From Intestinimonas massiliensis (ex Afouda et al. 2020) (lineage in GTDB: Bacteria; Bacillota; Clostridia; Oscillospirales; Oscillospiraceae): a stretch of DNA of 64,000 nucleotides. A model generated the notes under the pieces. The model worked only from the letters and a program-made list of their open reading frames with translations, had not been told where the DNA came from and ran no database searches. The position numbers and the translations under genes were made by a program. The stretch spans positions 897,610-961,609 of the forward strand of contig NZ_LR131147.1 in the NCBI RefSeq assembly GCF_900626285.1. The letters run 5' to 3'. Of the stretch, positions 42,411 to 50,331 are shown one piece after another. Position 1 is the first letter of the stretch, and each line of letters starts with the position of its first letter.

Positions 42411-43538
42411 TTACAGGCGGGGGACGGTAACGCCCGCCATGATCTGCTCCGCTTTGCTCCGGGTGAGCGCACCGCTGGTCACCGTCCGGTCCAGCAGCAC
42501 CCCGCCGGTTTTCATGGGAGCGTTCAGGGAGAAGTAGGACAGGTAGACCACCTGAGCCCGCAGGAAGCTGCTCCTGGCCAGCATGGTCTGCTCCCCGCTG
42601 GTGAGCACCCCCCAGGCCACGCTCTTGGTCACAGCGGTGTCCCAGGTAAAATCGGGGGTGGTCCCGCTGTCGGTGTAGCCCAAGGCCCGGAGGATCAGGG
42701 TCATGTACTCATTGGCCGAGATCTGGCGGTCCGGCGCATAGTAGAGCTGTCCGGAAGCGCTCTCCCCCACGCCGTTCACGTAGCCCTTTTCATAGGCGTA
42801 TGCCAGATAGCGGTCGCTCCACGCCGCCGTGTCCGCGAAGGGATTGACCGCCGTACTGGACAGGGCGGCCTGTTCCTCCCCGATGAGCCGCAGGAACATC
42901 ACCAGGCCCATGATCCGGGTGGAGGGCACCTCCAGATCGTATCCGCTGCCGTAGGCGGTCCCGCTGCCCTGGAACAGCCCCATCCCAAACAGGGCGTCGG
43001 CCAGGGCATTGTAGTCCACACCGGAGCCGGAGGCCACGGAATAATAGCCCTCCACACTGAGCACCGCGGTGTCCGAGGTGATGGTGATGCCGACGGTGGT
43101 ATTCTCTCCCGCCAGGTAGCGGTGCCGGAGGGTCAGGCTGCTGCCGGAGGCCGCCGTCTGCCCCGCCGTCACATCCACCACCGCGCTGCCCGACACGGTC
43201 AGGCTGGCGCTCCCCGCCAGCAGCATCCCGCCGGAGCCGGTGGACAGGGTCACCACATCCCCCTTCTTGAAGCGGAGGTCGGTGAGAGAGGCGGCATAGC
43301 TCTGCTCCCCGCCGGCCAGGGCCAGGTAGGTGCTGTGCTTCTGGTTCAGATCGGCCAGGGCGGACTGGTAGGTGTCCTCCGTCTTTTCCTCCACCCGCTG
43401 GGTGACCTGTTTTTCCACATCCGGGATGTAGGTATTGGTGAGATAACTTTTGGAGATCAGCGATTCGCCGGCGGCGTAGACCACCGCGCCGCTCACCAGG
43501 ATGGCGGCGGCAAGCAGGACAACTGCGGGTTTCTTCAT
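42411..43538 (-). CDS. secreted SLH-like surface protein
   Basis: 375 aa; the start overlaps the rex stop by 4 bases. Signal peptide (1-23, VVYAAG), a coiled region (about 30-68), a beta-rich middle with KKGDVVTLSTGSGGMLLAGSASL (a pattern seen in clostridial envelope proteins), then an SLH-like C-terminal half (residues 190-375: VNPFADTAAWSDRYLAYAYEKGYVNGVG; YYAPDRQISANEYMTLILRALGY). Tight coupling to Rex suggests redox-dependent expression, or merely a shared transcript. Confidence 0.82.
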   Translation of the reverse strand: MKKPAVVLLAAAILVSGAVVYAAGESLISKSYLTNTYIPDVEKQVTQRVEEKTEDTYQSALADLNQKHSTYLALAGGEQSYAASLTDLRFKKGDVVTLSTGSGGMLLAGSASLTVSGSAVVDVTAGQTAASGSSLTLRHRYLAGENTTVGITITSDTAVLSVEGYYSVASGSGVDYNALADALFGMGLFQGSGTAYGSGYDLEVPSTRIMGLVMFLRLIGEEQAALSSTAVNPFADTAAWSDRYLAYAYEKGYVNGVGESASGQLYYAPDRQISANEYMTLILRALGYTDSGTTPDFTWDTAVTKSVAWGVLTSGEQTMLARSSFLRAQVVYLSYFSLNAPMKTGGVLLDRTVTSGALTRSKAEQIMAGVTVPRL

Positions 43539-44167
43539 GGCACCTCCGAAATCATATAGCTCAGAGCCAGCAGGCTGTCGGCAAAATGGACGTCCTCCAC
43601 CACCACATCGGGAGCAGCCAGAGACAGCTCGATATTGGTAAAGTTCCAGATCCCCTTCACACCGGAGCGCACCAGACGGTTGGCAATGCCGGGGGCCACC
43701 CGGCCGGGGACGGTAAGGACCCCGATGCTGGCGGGGTGCTGAGCCAGATACTCCTCCAGATGATCCACGTGGTGCACCGGGATGCCGGAGACCTCCCGGC
43801 CTACCAGGTCGGGCACCACGTCAAAGGCGGCGGCCAGAGCCACGCCGGAGCGGTCAAAGTGAAAGTTTTCCATCAGGGCCCGGCCCAGGTTGCCCACCCC
43901 CAGGATCACGGCGGTATGGCCCCGGTTCATCCCCAGGATATCGGCAATCTCGTCCCGCAGGGTACTCACATTATACCCGTAGCCCTGCTGCCCGAACTCG
44001 CCGAAGCAGGACAGGTCCTGCCGGATCTGGGAGGCGGTGAGCCCCAGGGAATTGCCCAGGGCGTTGGAGGAGATGCGCTCCACGCCGGCCTGGTGCAGGT
44101 CATTCAGATGCCGGTAATAGCGGGGCAGGCGGCGGATCACCGGGCTGGACACCTTTTGCTTTTTCAT
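43535..44167 (-). CDS. rex: redox-sensing transcriptional repressor Rex
   Basis: 210 aa, ATG 44167. Winged-helix N-terminus with RLPRYYRHL and SNALGNSLGLTASQIRQDLSCFGEFGQQGYGY, then a Rossmann fold binding NADH/NAD+ (ILGVGNLGRAL) and a swapped C-terminal helix. It reports the NADH/NAD+ ratio and controls fermentative and respiratory genes in Gram-positive bacteria. No standard Rex site was seen in its own promoter. Confidence 0.97.
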   Translation of the reverse strand: MKKQKVSSPVIRRLPRYYRHLNDLHQAGVERISSNALGNSLGLTASQIRQDLSCFGEFGQQGYGYNVSTLRDEIADILGMNRGHTAVILGVGNLGRALMENFHFDRSGVALAAAFDVVPDLVGREVSGIPVHHVDHLEEYLAQHPASIGVLTVPGRVAPGIANRLVRSGVKGIWNFTNIELSLAAPDVVVEDVHFADSLLALSYMISEVP

Positions 44168-44214
44168 ATCAAATCACACTCTTTCCAGAGCATAACTGCC
44201 AGTCGTTCTTATCT

Positions 44215-44243
44215 AGTTTACTCGAAACGGCGGGCGATGTCAA
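44215..44243 (-). promoter_or_regulatory. rex promoter
   Basis: Minus strand TTGACA (44243-44238), 17-base spacer, TAAACT (44220-44215). The start codon follows about 45 bases after the -10. Confidence 0.75.
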
Positions 44244-44316
44244 CTTCCCCCGCCAATTCCCGGGGCACAGACAGGCCCGCTTCCGCATAGAATGGAGCCA
44301 AAAGGAGGAATGTCCG

Positions 44317-44706
44317 TTGGATACATTTGGAACCATTTTGACCCGTGTTTATACCTCCCGGGCCCAGATTCCGGTATCAGGCGCTACCGTGGCCTTTACT
44401 CAGCGGGGAACCGAAGGACACCACGAGCTGCTGGCGGTGCGGGTAACAGATGAAAATGGCCGCACCTCGCCCGTGCAGGTGAGCACTCCCGACGCCGCCG
44501 CCAGTGAATCCCCCGGCACCGCAGATCCCTTTGCCGTATGCGATATCTGGGCAGAATCCCCTGGTTACGAGCTTCTGGTGGTGGAAAACGTGCAGATCTT
44601 TCCCGGCACGGAGACGCTGCAGGAGCTGGAACTCATCCCCCTGCCCGAGCAGATGTCCGCCCTGCTCCCCGAGCATCCGGTGAACATCCCGCCCCAGAAT
44701 CTGTAA
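44317..44706 (+). CDS. small carboxypeptidase-regulatory-like (beta-sandwich) protein
   Basis: 129 aa from TTG 44317 (AAAAGGAGG spaced 8). No signal peptide. Pattern IPVSGATVAFTQRGTEG...VTDENGRTSPVQVSTPD...YELLVVENVQIFPGTET matches the transthyretin-like domain found in surface and spore-associated proteins. Encoded just ahead of two peptidoglycan-binding proteins, so a joint role in cell-wall or spore-cortex structure is likely. Confidence 0.75.
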   Translation: MDTFGTILTRVYTSRAQIPVSGATVAFTQRGTEGHHELLAVRVTDENGRTSPVQVSTPDAAASESPGTADPFAVCDIWAESPGYELLVVENVQIFPGTETLQELELIPLPEQMSALLPEHPVNIPPQNL

Positions 44707-44717
44707 GGAGGGAGACT

Positions 44718-45938
44718 ATGCCTGAATCTCTGCCCATCACGCCCTATGTGCCCCAGTACATCACCGTCCATCTGGGTGCGCCGGGCTCCAACGCGGAAAA
44801 CGTCACCGTCTCCTTCCCGGAATACGTGAAAAACGTGGCTTCCAGCGAGATCTACCCCACCTGGGAGCCTGCCGCCCTTCGGGCCAACATCCTGGCCATC
44901 ATCTCTTTCGCCCTTAACCGGGTATACACCGAGTTCTACCCCAGCCGGGGCTATCCCTTCAACATCACCTCCTCCACCGCCTACGACCAGAAGTTCATCA
45001 AGGGCCGCAACATCTTTGAGAACATCAGTCAGCTGGTGGACGAGATCTTCAACTCCTACATACGGCGCATCGGGTTCGTGGAGCCTCTGGCTGCCAAGTT
45101 CTGCAACGGCACCACCGTCACCTGCGACGGACTGTCCCAGTGGGGCAGTCAGGCTCTGGCGGAGGAGGGCCGGGACTACATGTCCATCCTCCGCTCCTAC
45201 TACGGCGACAATATCGAGCTGGTCACCAACGCGCCGGTGCGGGGCATCCGCTACTCCTACCCCGGCTATCCCATCCGCCGGGGGGACAGCGGCGAGGCGG
45301 TACAGCGCATCCAGGTGATGCTCAACCGCATCTCCCGGGACTACCCCGCCATCCCCAAGGTCTATCCGGTGGACGGCATTTTCGGCTCCGCCACCGAGGG
45401 GGCGGTAAAGAAATTCCAGCAGATCTTCGACCTGACTCCCGACGGTATCGTGGGCAATTCCACCTGGTACAAGATGGTGTTCCTCTACGTGGGCGTGCTG
45501 GACCTGGCGGAGCTCATCAGTCAGGGCCAGACCTACTACCCCGGCAGCAGCGGGCAGTCTCTCCCCAACGTGCTGCGGGAAGGGGACCGGGGGGAGCCGG
45601 TGAAAGTGATCCAGTATGTGCTGTCGGTAGTGGCGGAGTTCTACAACAACATCCCCGCCGTAGCCATCGACGGCATCTACGGTCCCGCCACCAAAAACGC
45701 CGTCATCGCTGTCCAGCGGATGGCCGGTCTCACCCAGGACGGCATCATGGGGCCCCGGACCTGGGCCGCCCTCTACCGGCTGTACGCCGGCATCGTGGAC
45801 ACCGTAGGCACCTATACCAACGTGATCCCGGAACAGTTCCGTCCCGACCTGCCTGAGAGCCAGGCCACCGGCCTGACCCAGTATCCCGGCCAGCCCATGA
45901 CCCTGGGCTCCGCCGACCAGAGAGGAGCCGCCTCATGA
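44718..45938 (+). CDS. SpoIID-like protein with two peptidoglycan-binding domains
   Basis: 406 aa, ATG 44718 after AAGGAGGGAG. The N-terminal half resembles the SpoIID/LytB catalytic region (EPAALRANILAIISFALNR; FCNGTTVTCDGLSQWGSQ, recalling the G-x-S-Q-x-G motif; SILRSYYGDNIELV). Residues of about 190-270 and 285-365 are PG_binding_1 repeats (GDSGEAVQRIQVMLN...VDGIFGSATEGAVKKFQ). There is no signal peptide, as is common for spore proteins of this type. Overlaps the next gene by 4 bases. Confidence 0.82.
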   Translation: MPESLPITPYVPQYITVHLGAPGSNAENVTVSFPEYVKNVASSEIYPTWEPAALRANILAIISFALNRVYTEFYPSRGYPFNITSSTAYDQKFIKGRNIFENISQLVDEIFNSYIRRIGFVEPLAAKFCNGTTVTCDGLSQWGSQALAEEGRDYMSILRSYYGDNIELVTNAPVRGIRYSYPGYPIRRGDSGEAVQRIQVMLNRISRDYPAIPKVYPVDGIFGSATEGAVKKFQQIFDLTPDGIVGNSTWYKMVFLYVGVLDLAELISQGQTYYPGSSGQSLPNVLREGDRGEPVKVIQYVLSVVAEFYNNIPAVAIDGIYGPATKNAVIAVQRMAGLTQDGIMGPRTWAALYRLYAGIVDTVGTYTNVIPEQFRPDLPESQATGLTQYPGQPMTLGSADQRGAAS

Positions 45939-46462
45939 TCGCACCTCAAGAGATCCGCCTCATCGGTCAGCCCATCCGCAGCCTCCAGACCATGCTGCGG
46001 GAGCTGTCTTTCGTCTATGATTTTCTTCCCCGGCTCACCCCCGACGGCATTTTCGGGGAACAGACCCTGGAGGCCGTCATGCTGTTCCAGCGGGAGTTCT
46101 TTCCGCCGGTCACCGGCCGGGTGAATCAGGCCACCTGGGATGCCATTTCCGCTCTCTATCTCCAGGCCATAGCCCGGCGAATCCGCCCTCTCCAGGGTTA
46201 TCCCGGCGGCGAGTATACCGTCAGCCCCGACCAGGACAGCGTCCACCTCTATCTGGTGCAGTCCATGTTCCGGGCTCTGGCCCGTCTGCTGGACGGGGTG
46301 GAATCCGCCCCTGTCTCCGGCCGGAACGACGCCGCCACCCAGCGCAATATCCGTTGGATCCAGCGGCTGGACGGTCGGCCGGAGACCGGTATTCTGGACC
46401 AGGACAGCTGGAACACCGTCAGCCGGCTGTACACCATGTTTGTCACCTACAGTCAGGCATAA
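45935..46462 (+). CDS. peptidoglycan-binding-domain protein
   Basis: 175 aa; its start overlaps the preceding stop (ATGA). It consists of two PG_binding_1-like domains (residues 8-70: IRSLQTMLRELSFVYDF...PDGIFGEQTLEAVMLFQ; and about 95-165) with no catalytic domain and no signal peptide. Probably works with the SpoIID-like protein before it. Confidence 0.82.
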   Translation: MIAPQEIRLIGQPIRSLQTMLRELSFVYDFLPRLTPDGIFGEQTLEAVMLFQREFFPPVTGRVNQATWDAISALYLQAIARRIRPLQGYPGGEYTVSPDQDSVHLYLVQSMFRALARLLDGVESAPVSGRNDAATQRNIRWIQRLDGRPETGILDQDSWNTVSRLYTMFVTYSQA

Positions 46463-46467
46463 ATAAA

Positions 46468-46495
46468 AGGGGCGCTGCTTGGCAGCGCCTCTTTT
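46468..46495. terminator. bidirectional terminator
   Basis: GGCGCTGC (46471-46478) and GCAGCGCC (46482-46489) with a 3-base loop. AAAAGG before and TCTTTTT after allow it to end both the + strand peptidoglycan-binding operon and the minus-strand his operon. Confidence 0.88.
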
Positions 46496-46825
46496 TCAGG
46501 TCTCGTGGTCCACGACCTTCATCTTTTTCAGATTGCCGATCTTGTGGCTGCGGCGCTCCAGCTCGGAGAGCACCGCATCCAGCGGGATGTTCTGGTCGGC
46601 CATCATCACCATCAGGTGGTAGATCAGGTCGGAGATCTCCCCCACCGTCTCCTCCTGCTTGCCGTTCTTGGCAGCGATGATGGTCTCGGAGCACTCCTCC
46701 CCCACCTTCTTCAGGATCTTGTCCAGACCCTTGTCAAACAGGTAGCAGGTGTAGGACCCCTCCTGGGGGTCGCTCTTGCGTCCCAGCACCACCTGGTACA
46801 GGTCCTGCAATACGGTATCGTTCAT
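46496..46825 (-). CDS. hisE: phosphoribosyl-ATP pyrophosphatase HisE
   Basis: 109 aa from ATG 46825, overlapping the end of hisI by 4 bases. All-helical MazG-like fold with SYTCYLFDKGLDKILKKVGE, EECSETIIAAKN and EISDLIYHLMVMM. Hydrolyses PR-ATP to PR-AMP, step 2 of histidine synthesis. Last gene of the operon. Confidence 0.96.
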   Translation of the reverse strand: MNDTVLQDLYQVVLGRKSDPQEGSYTCYLFDKGLDKILKKVGEECSETIIAAKNGKQEETVGEISDLIYHLMVMMADQNIPLDAVLSELERRSHKIGNLKKMKVVDHET

Positions 46826-47154
46826 GTGTTTTCCTCCCAAATATCGTTGAAAAAGCAGCTTCTGGCCCCGGTGTGGCAGGTGGGGCCCTCCGGCACGCAC
46901 AGATAGAGCAGGGTGTCGGTATCGCAGTCGGTGACCACCTTCTTCACATGGAGGAAGTGGCCGGAGCTCTCTCCCTTGTTCCACAGCTTTTGGCGGCTGC
47001 GGGACCAGAACCAGGCGGTCTTTGTTTTCAGGGTCAGCTCCACTGCCTCCCGGTTGGTGAACCCCAGCATGAGAATATCCTTGCTCTCCGCGTCCTGAAT
47101 GATGACGGGGATCAGATCCGACTTCTGAAACAGTACATTCAAATCAAAGTCCAT
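46822..47154 (-). CDS. hisI: phosphoribosyl-AMP cyclohydrolase HisI
   Basis: 110 aa, ATG 47154. Signatures: MLGFTNREAVELTLKTKTAWFWSRS split by the W-S-R motif, GESSGHFLHVK, and metal residues in DCDTDTLL and GPTCHTG. Opens the adenine ring of PR-AMP (step 3). Separate from hisE, unlike the fused HisIE of many bacteria. Confidence 0.97.
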   Translation of the reverse strand: MDFDLNVLFQKSDLIPVIIQDAESKDILMLGFTNREAVELTLKTKTAWFWSRSRQKLWNKGESSGHFLHVKKVVTDCDTDTLLYLCVPEGPTCHTGARSCFFNDIWEENT

Positions 47155-47157
47155 GGT

Positions 47158-47913
47158 TCACCTCACGGGGATGGATCGGCTGCGGAGATAGTCCTTCACC
47201 TGGGGCACCGTCAGCTCCCCGAAGTGGAACAGAGAGGCGGCCAGAGCGGCGTCGCAGTTGGTTTTCTCAAACACCTCCGCAAAATGGTCCAGGGAGCCGC
47301 AGCCGCCGGAGGCGATGACCGGAATGGACACCGCGTCGGTAACCGCCTTGGTCATACCCAGGTCAAAGCCCGCCTTGGTGCCGTCGGCGTCCATGGAGGT
47401 GAGCAGGATCTCCCCCGCTCCCAGGGTCTCCGCTTTTTTCACCCACTCAATGAGGTCGATGCCGGTGGGTTTTCTGCCGCCCGCTACGACCACCTCCCAG
47501 GTGCCGTCACCTCTGGCCCGGGCGTCGGCGGCCAGCACCACGCACTGGGAACCGAACCGCTCCGCCGCCTCGGAGATCAGCTCCGGCCGGGCCACGGCGG
47601 CGGAGTTCACCGAAATTTTATCGGCTCCCGCCCGCAGCAGACGCTGAAAGTCCTCCACGGTGCGGATACCGCCCCCCACAGTCAGGGGCACGAACACCTG
47701 AGCGGCGGTGCGCTCCACCACGTCGGCCACGGTGTCCCGGGCGTCGCTGGTGGCGGTGATATCCAGGAACACGATCTCGTCGGCCCCCTGGTCCGAATAG
47801 TACTTGGCCAGCTCCACCGGGTCGCCGGCGTCCCGGATGTTGACGAAGTTGACCCCCTTCACCACCCGGCCGTCCCGCACGTCCAGGCAGGGAATGATAC
47901 GTTTGGCTAACAC
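47158..47913 (-). CDS. hisF: imidazole glycerol phosphate synthase cyclase subunit HisF
   Basis: 251 aa, ATG 47913; overlaps the hisA end by 7 bases. A TIM barrel beginning LAKRIIPCLDVRDGRVVKG with the catalytic Asp in the first strand (CLDV) and a second in strand 5 (SMDADG). Uses ammonia delivered by HisH to form IGP and AICAR. Confidence 0.98.
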   Translation of the reverse strand: MLAKRIIPCLDVRDGRVVKGVNFVNIRDAGDPVELAKYYSDQGADEIVFLDITATSDARDTVADVVERTAAQVFVPLTVGGGIRTVEDFQRLLRAGADKISVNSAAVARPELISEAAERFGSQCVVLAADARARGDGTWEVVVAGGRKPTGIDLIEWVKKAETLGAGEILLTSMDADGTKAGFDLGMTKAVTDAVSIPVIASGGCGSLDHFAEVFEKTNCDAALAASLFHFGELTVPQVKDYLRSRSIPVR

Positions 47914-48629
47914 TGTTTCCCAGCCTCCTTTACGGCCGCAGGCAGATCCACCGTTCCGGCGTAATAGGCCTTGCCGATGATGGCCCCATAGAGGCCCATA
48001 GCGTTCAGTTTGGACAGGTCCCCGTTGGAGGACACCCCGCCGGAGGCGGTGATCTGACAGCTCACCGCCTGCTGGAGAGCTGCCAGCCGGTCAAAAGAGG
48101 GGCCGGACAGCATACCGTCGGTGGCAATATCGGTAAAGATAATCGTCTTTACCCCGATCGTCTCCATGGACCTGGCGAAGTCCAGGTAGTCCAGGCCGGA
48201 GGACTGCTCCCACCCGGCGGTCTTGACGATGCCGTCCATGGCATCGATACCCACAGCGATACGCTCGCCGTACTTTTCCACCGCCTCTTTCACGAACTCC
48301 GGGCGGCTGACGGCGGCGGAGCCGATGACGCACCGCCACACGCCCAGGGAGAAAACTTCCTCCAGGTCGGCCATGGTGCGGATCCCGCCCCCCAGTTCCA
48401 CCTTCAGGCCGGACTGCTCTGCCACCGCCCGCACGATGGAACCGTTCTGCCGCTGTCCGCTGCGGGCCCCGTCCAGATCCACCATGTGGACATACCGGGC
48501 CCCGGCGGCGTAAAAATCTTTGGCCACGGCCAGAGGATCGGAGGCCACCTGGTGGGCGGTGGCAAAGTCCCCCTTGTACAGGCGCACCGCCTGGCCGTTC
48601 TTCAAATCAATGGCCGGAAACAGGATCAT
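47907..48629 (-). CDS. hisA: ProFAR isomerase HisA
   Basis: 240 aa from ATG 48629, overlapping hisH by 4 bases. TIM barrel starting MILFPAIDLKNGQAVRLYKG, with VDLDGA, ELGGGIRT and FTDIATDGMLSG. Performs the Amadori rearrangement of ProFAR (step 4). The frame is open further upstream, but the family start and the ATGA overlap settle the choice. Confidence 0.98.
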   Translation of the reverse strand: MILFPAIDLKNGQAVRLYKGDFATAHQVASDPLAVAKDFYAAGARYVHMVDLDGARSGQRQNGSIVRAVAEQSGLKVELGGGIRTMADLEEVFSLGVWRCVIGSAAVSRPEFVKEAVEKYGERIAVGIDAMDGIVKTAGWEQSSGLDYLDFARSMETIGVKTIIFTDIATDGMLSGPSFDRLAALQQAVSCQITASGGVSSNGDLSKLNAMGLYGAIIGKAYYAGTVDLPAAVKEAGKQC

Positions 48630-49234
48630 GTGTTCAACCCTCCGAAATTCCGTAAGATCTGCAGGCCCACCTCGCCGCTCTTCTCCGGGTGGAACTGGCA
48701 GCCGTACACGTTGCCCTTCTGCACCGCCGCCGTCACCGGCACGCCGTACTCGGTCTGGGCGATGACGGTCCTGGGATCGTCTGCCACGGCGCAGAAGGAG
48801 TGGACGAAGTAGACATAACTTCCCGTCTCCACTCCGGCGAACAGGGGGGACGGGTTGGGAAAATACAGGCTGTTCCAGCCGATATGGGGCAGCTTCAGCT
48901 CCGTGGTGATCCTGCGGACCCGGCCGGGCACCAGGCCCAGGCCGGCGCACTCCCGCACTTCCTCTCCCTGGTCCAGCAGCAGCTGCATCCCCAGGCAGAT
49001 GCCCAGGATGGGCTTTTTCTCCGCCTGGGCGATCAGCACCTGATCCAGCCCGGAGACCCGCAGCTTGTCCGCCGCGTCGGGAAAGGCCCCCACCCCGGGC
49101 AGGATGATGGCGTCGGCCAGCTCCAGCTCCTTGGGGTCGCTGGTGATGCGGGTTTGCAGGTCCAGATAATCCATGGCGTTGGTGACGCTCTTCAGGTTGC
49201 CCACACCGTAGTCCACAATGGCAGTATAGCCCAT
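48626..49234 (-). CDS. hisH: imidazole glycerol phosphate synthase glutaminase subunit HisH
   Basis: 202 aa, ATG 49234. Class I glutaminase with the nucleophile Cys in GICLGMQLLL and the His/Glu pair in CQFHPEKSG. Supplies ammonia to HisF. Starts 18 bases after the GNAT gene stop. Confidence 0.97.
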   Translation of the reverse strand: MGYTAIVDYGVGNLKSVTNAMDYLDLQTRITSDPKELELADAIILPGVGAFPDAADKLRVSGLDQVLIAQAEKKPILGICLGMQLLLDQGEEVRECAGLGLVPGRVRRITTELKLPHIGWNSLYFPNPSPLFAGVETGSYVYFVHSFCAVADDPRTVIAQTEYGVPVTAAVQKGNVYGCQFHPEKSGEVGLQILRNFGGLNT

Positions 49235-49252
49235 GCTCTCTCTCCTTCCGCC

Positions 49253-49744
49253 TTATACCGTGTGGTAAAAGACGATAATATCTTCATATCCGCCGTTCTG
49301 CAATCGGAAGCCCCCGGGGATGGTTCCCAGCCGCACAAAGCCCAGGGACTCATACAGGGCAATGGCGCCCAGGTTGCTGGCTACCACGGCGTTGAACTGG
49401 AGCAGCCGGAAGCCCAGCGCTCCGCAGGCCGCCAGGCTGTCCTCCACCAGGACCCGGCCCACGCCCCGGCCCCGCTTGTCCCGGCGCACGCCGTAGCTGG
49501 CGTTGGCGATATGGCCGCAGCGCCCCACGTTGTTGGGGTGCAGAATATACAGCCCCACCACTTCCCCGTCCAGCTCCGCCACGGCAGCACGGCTCTGGCC
49601 GGCGAAAAAGGCCGCCGCTCCCGCCCCGTCCAGCGTCTCTTCCTGGGGAAAGGCCACGCCGTCCTCCACGACCTGATTCCAGATCTCCGTCATGGCAGGC
49701 AGATCCTCCGCCCCATAGGGGCGGACCTTCAGCTCCCCTGCCAT
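49253..49744 (-). CDS. GNAT-family acetyltransferase
   Basis: 163 aa; its ATG shares one base with the hisB stop (TGATG). Phosphinothricin-type GNAT pattern: VRPYGAEDLPAMTEIWNQVV, the acetyl-CoA loop RRDKRGRGVGRVLVED, and NAVVASNLGAIALYESLGF. N-acetylates a small amine or amino acid. Its place inside the his operon is unusual; a substrate related to the pathway is possible but unproven. Confidence 0.9.
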   Translation of the reverse strand: MAGELKVRPYGAEDLPAMTEIWNQVVEDGVAFPQEETLDGAGAAAFFAGQSRAAVAELDGEVVGLYILHPNNVGRCGHIANASYGVRRDKRGRGVGRVLVEDSLAACGALGFRLLQFNAVVASNLGAIALYESLGFVRLGTIPGGFRLQNGGYEDIIVFYHTV

Positions 49745-50325
49745 CACAGTACCCCCTTGGTGGAGGTGACCCCGGTACCGGTGATCTGAACGGCCTCCTT
49801 CACCGCCGCCCCCAGGGACTTGAACAGAGCCTCGGTGATGTGGTGGGCGTTCTTGCCGTACAGGCACTTCATATGTAAGGTCAGGCCGCTGTTCACCGCA
49901 AAGGCCCGCATGAACTCCTCGGTGAGGCAGGAATCGTAGGCCCCGATCATGGGCTGGGGCATCTCGGCGTCGAACACCAGGAAGGGCCGGTTGGAGAAGT
50001 CCAGGGCGGTGAGGCACAGGGCCTCGTCCATGGGGATATAGGCGGAGGCGAACCGGCGGATGCCCTTCCGGTCCCCCAGGGCCTGCCTCATGGCCTGGCC
50101 CAGGACGATACCCACGTCCTCCACGGTGTGGTGGCCGTCCACCTCCAGATCCCCCTTGGCGGTCACCTCCAGCCCCAGGCCGCCGTAGAAGGCGAAGGCG
50201 GTGAGCATGTGGTCGAAAAACCCGATGCCGGTGGCGATCTCCACCGGGCCGCCCTCCAGACTGAGGGTCAGGCGGATGTCGGTCTCCTTGGTGGTACGGG
50301 TCAGTTGGGCTGTTCTCATGGTCAT
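49744..50325 (-). CDS. hisB: imidazoleglycerol-phosphate dehydratase HisB
   Basis: 193 aa, ATG 50325. Metal-binding motifs GFFDHMLTAFA, DGHHTVEDVGI and KNAHHITEALFK. Monofunctional: no histidinol-phosphatase domain. Converts IGP to imidazole acetol phosphate. Confidence 0.98.
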   Translation of the reverse strand: MTMRTAQLTRTTKETDIRLTLSLEGGPVEIATGIGFFDHMLTAFAFYGGLGLEVTAKGDLEVDGHHTVEDVGIVLGQAMRQALGDRKGIRRFASAYIPMDEALCLTALDFSNRPFLVFDAEMPQPMIGAYDSCLTEEFMRAFAVNSGLTLHMKCLYGKNAHHITEALFKSLGAAVKEAVQITGTGVTSTKGVL

Positions 50326-50331
50326 TCTCCT

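Noticed and set aside
44168..44316. A Rex-binding site for autoregulation between rex and the divergent gene.
   Set aside because: No TTGTGA-N6-TCACAA or TTGTTAA-type palindrome is present in this stretch.
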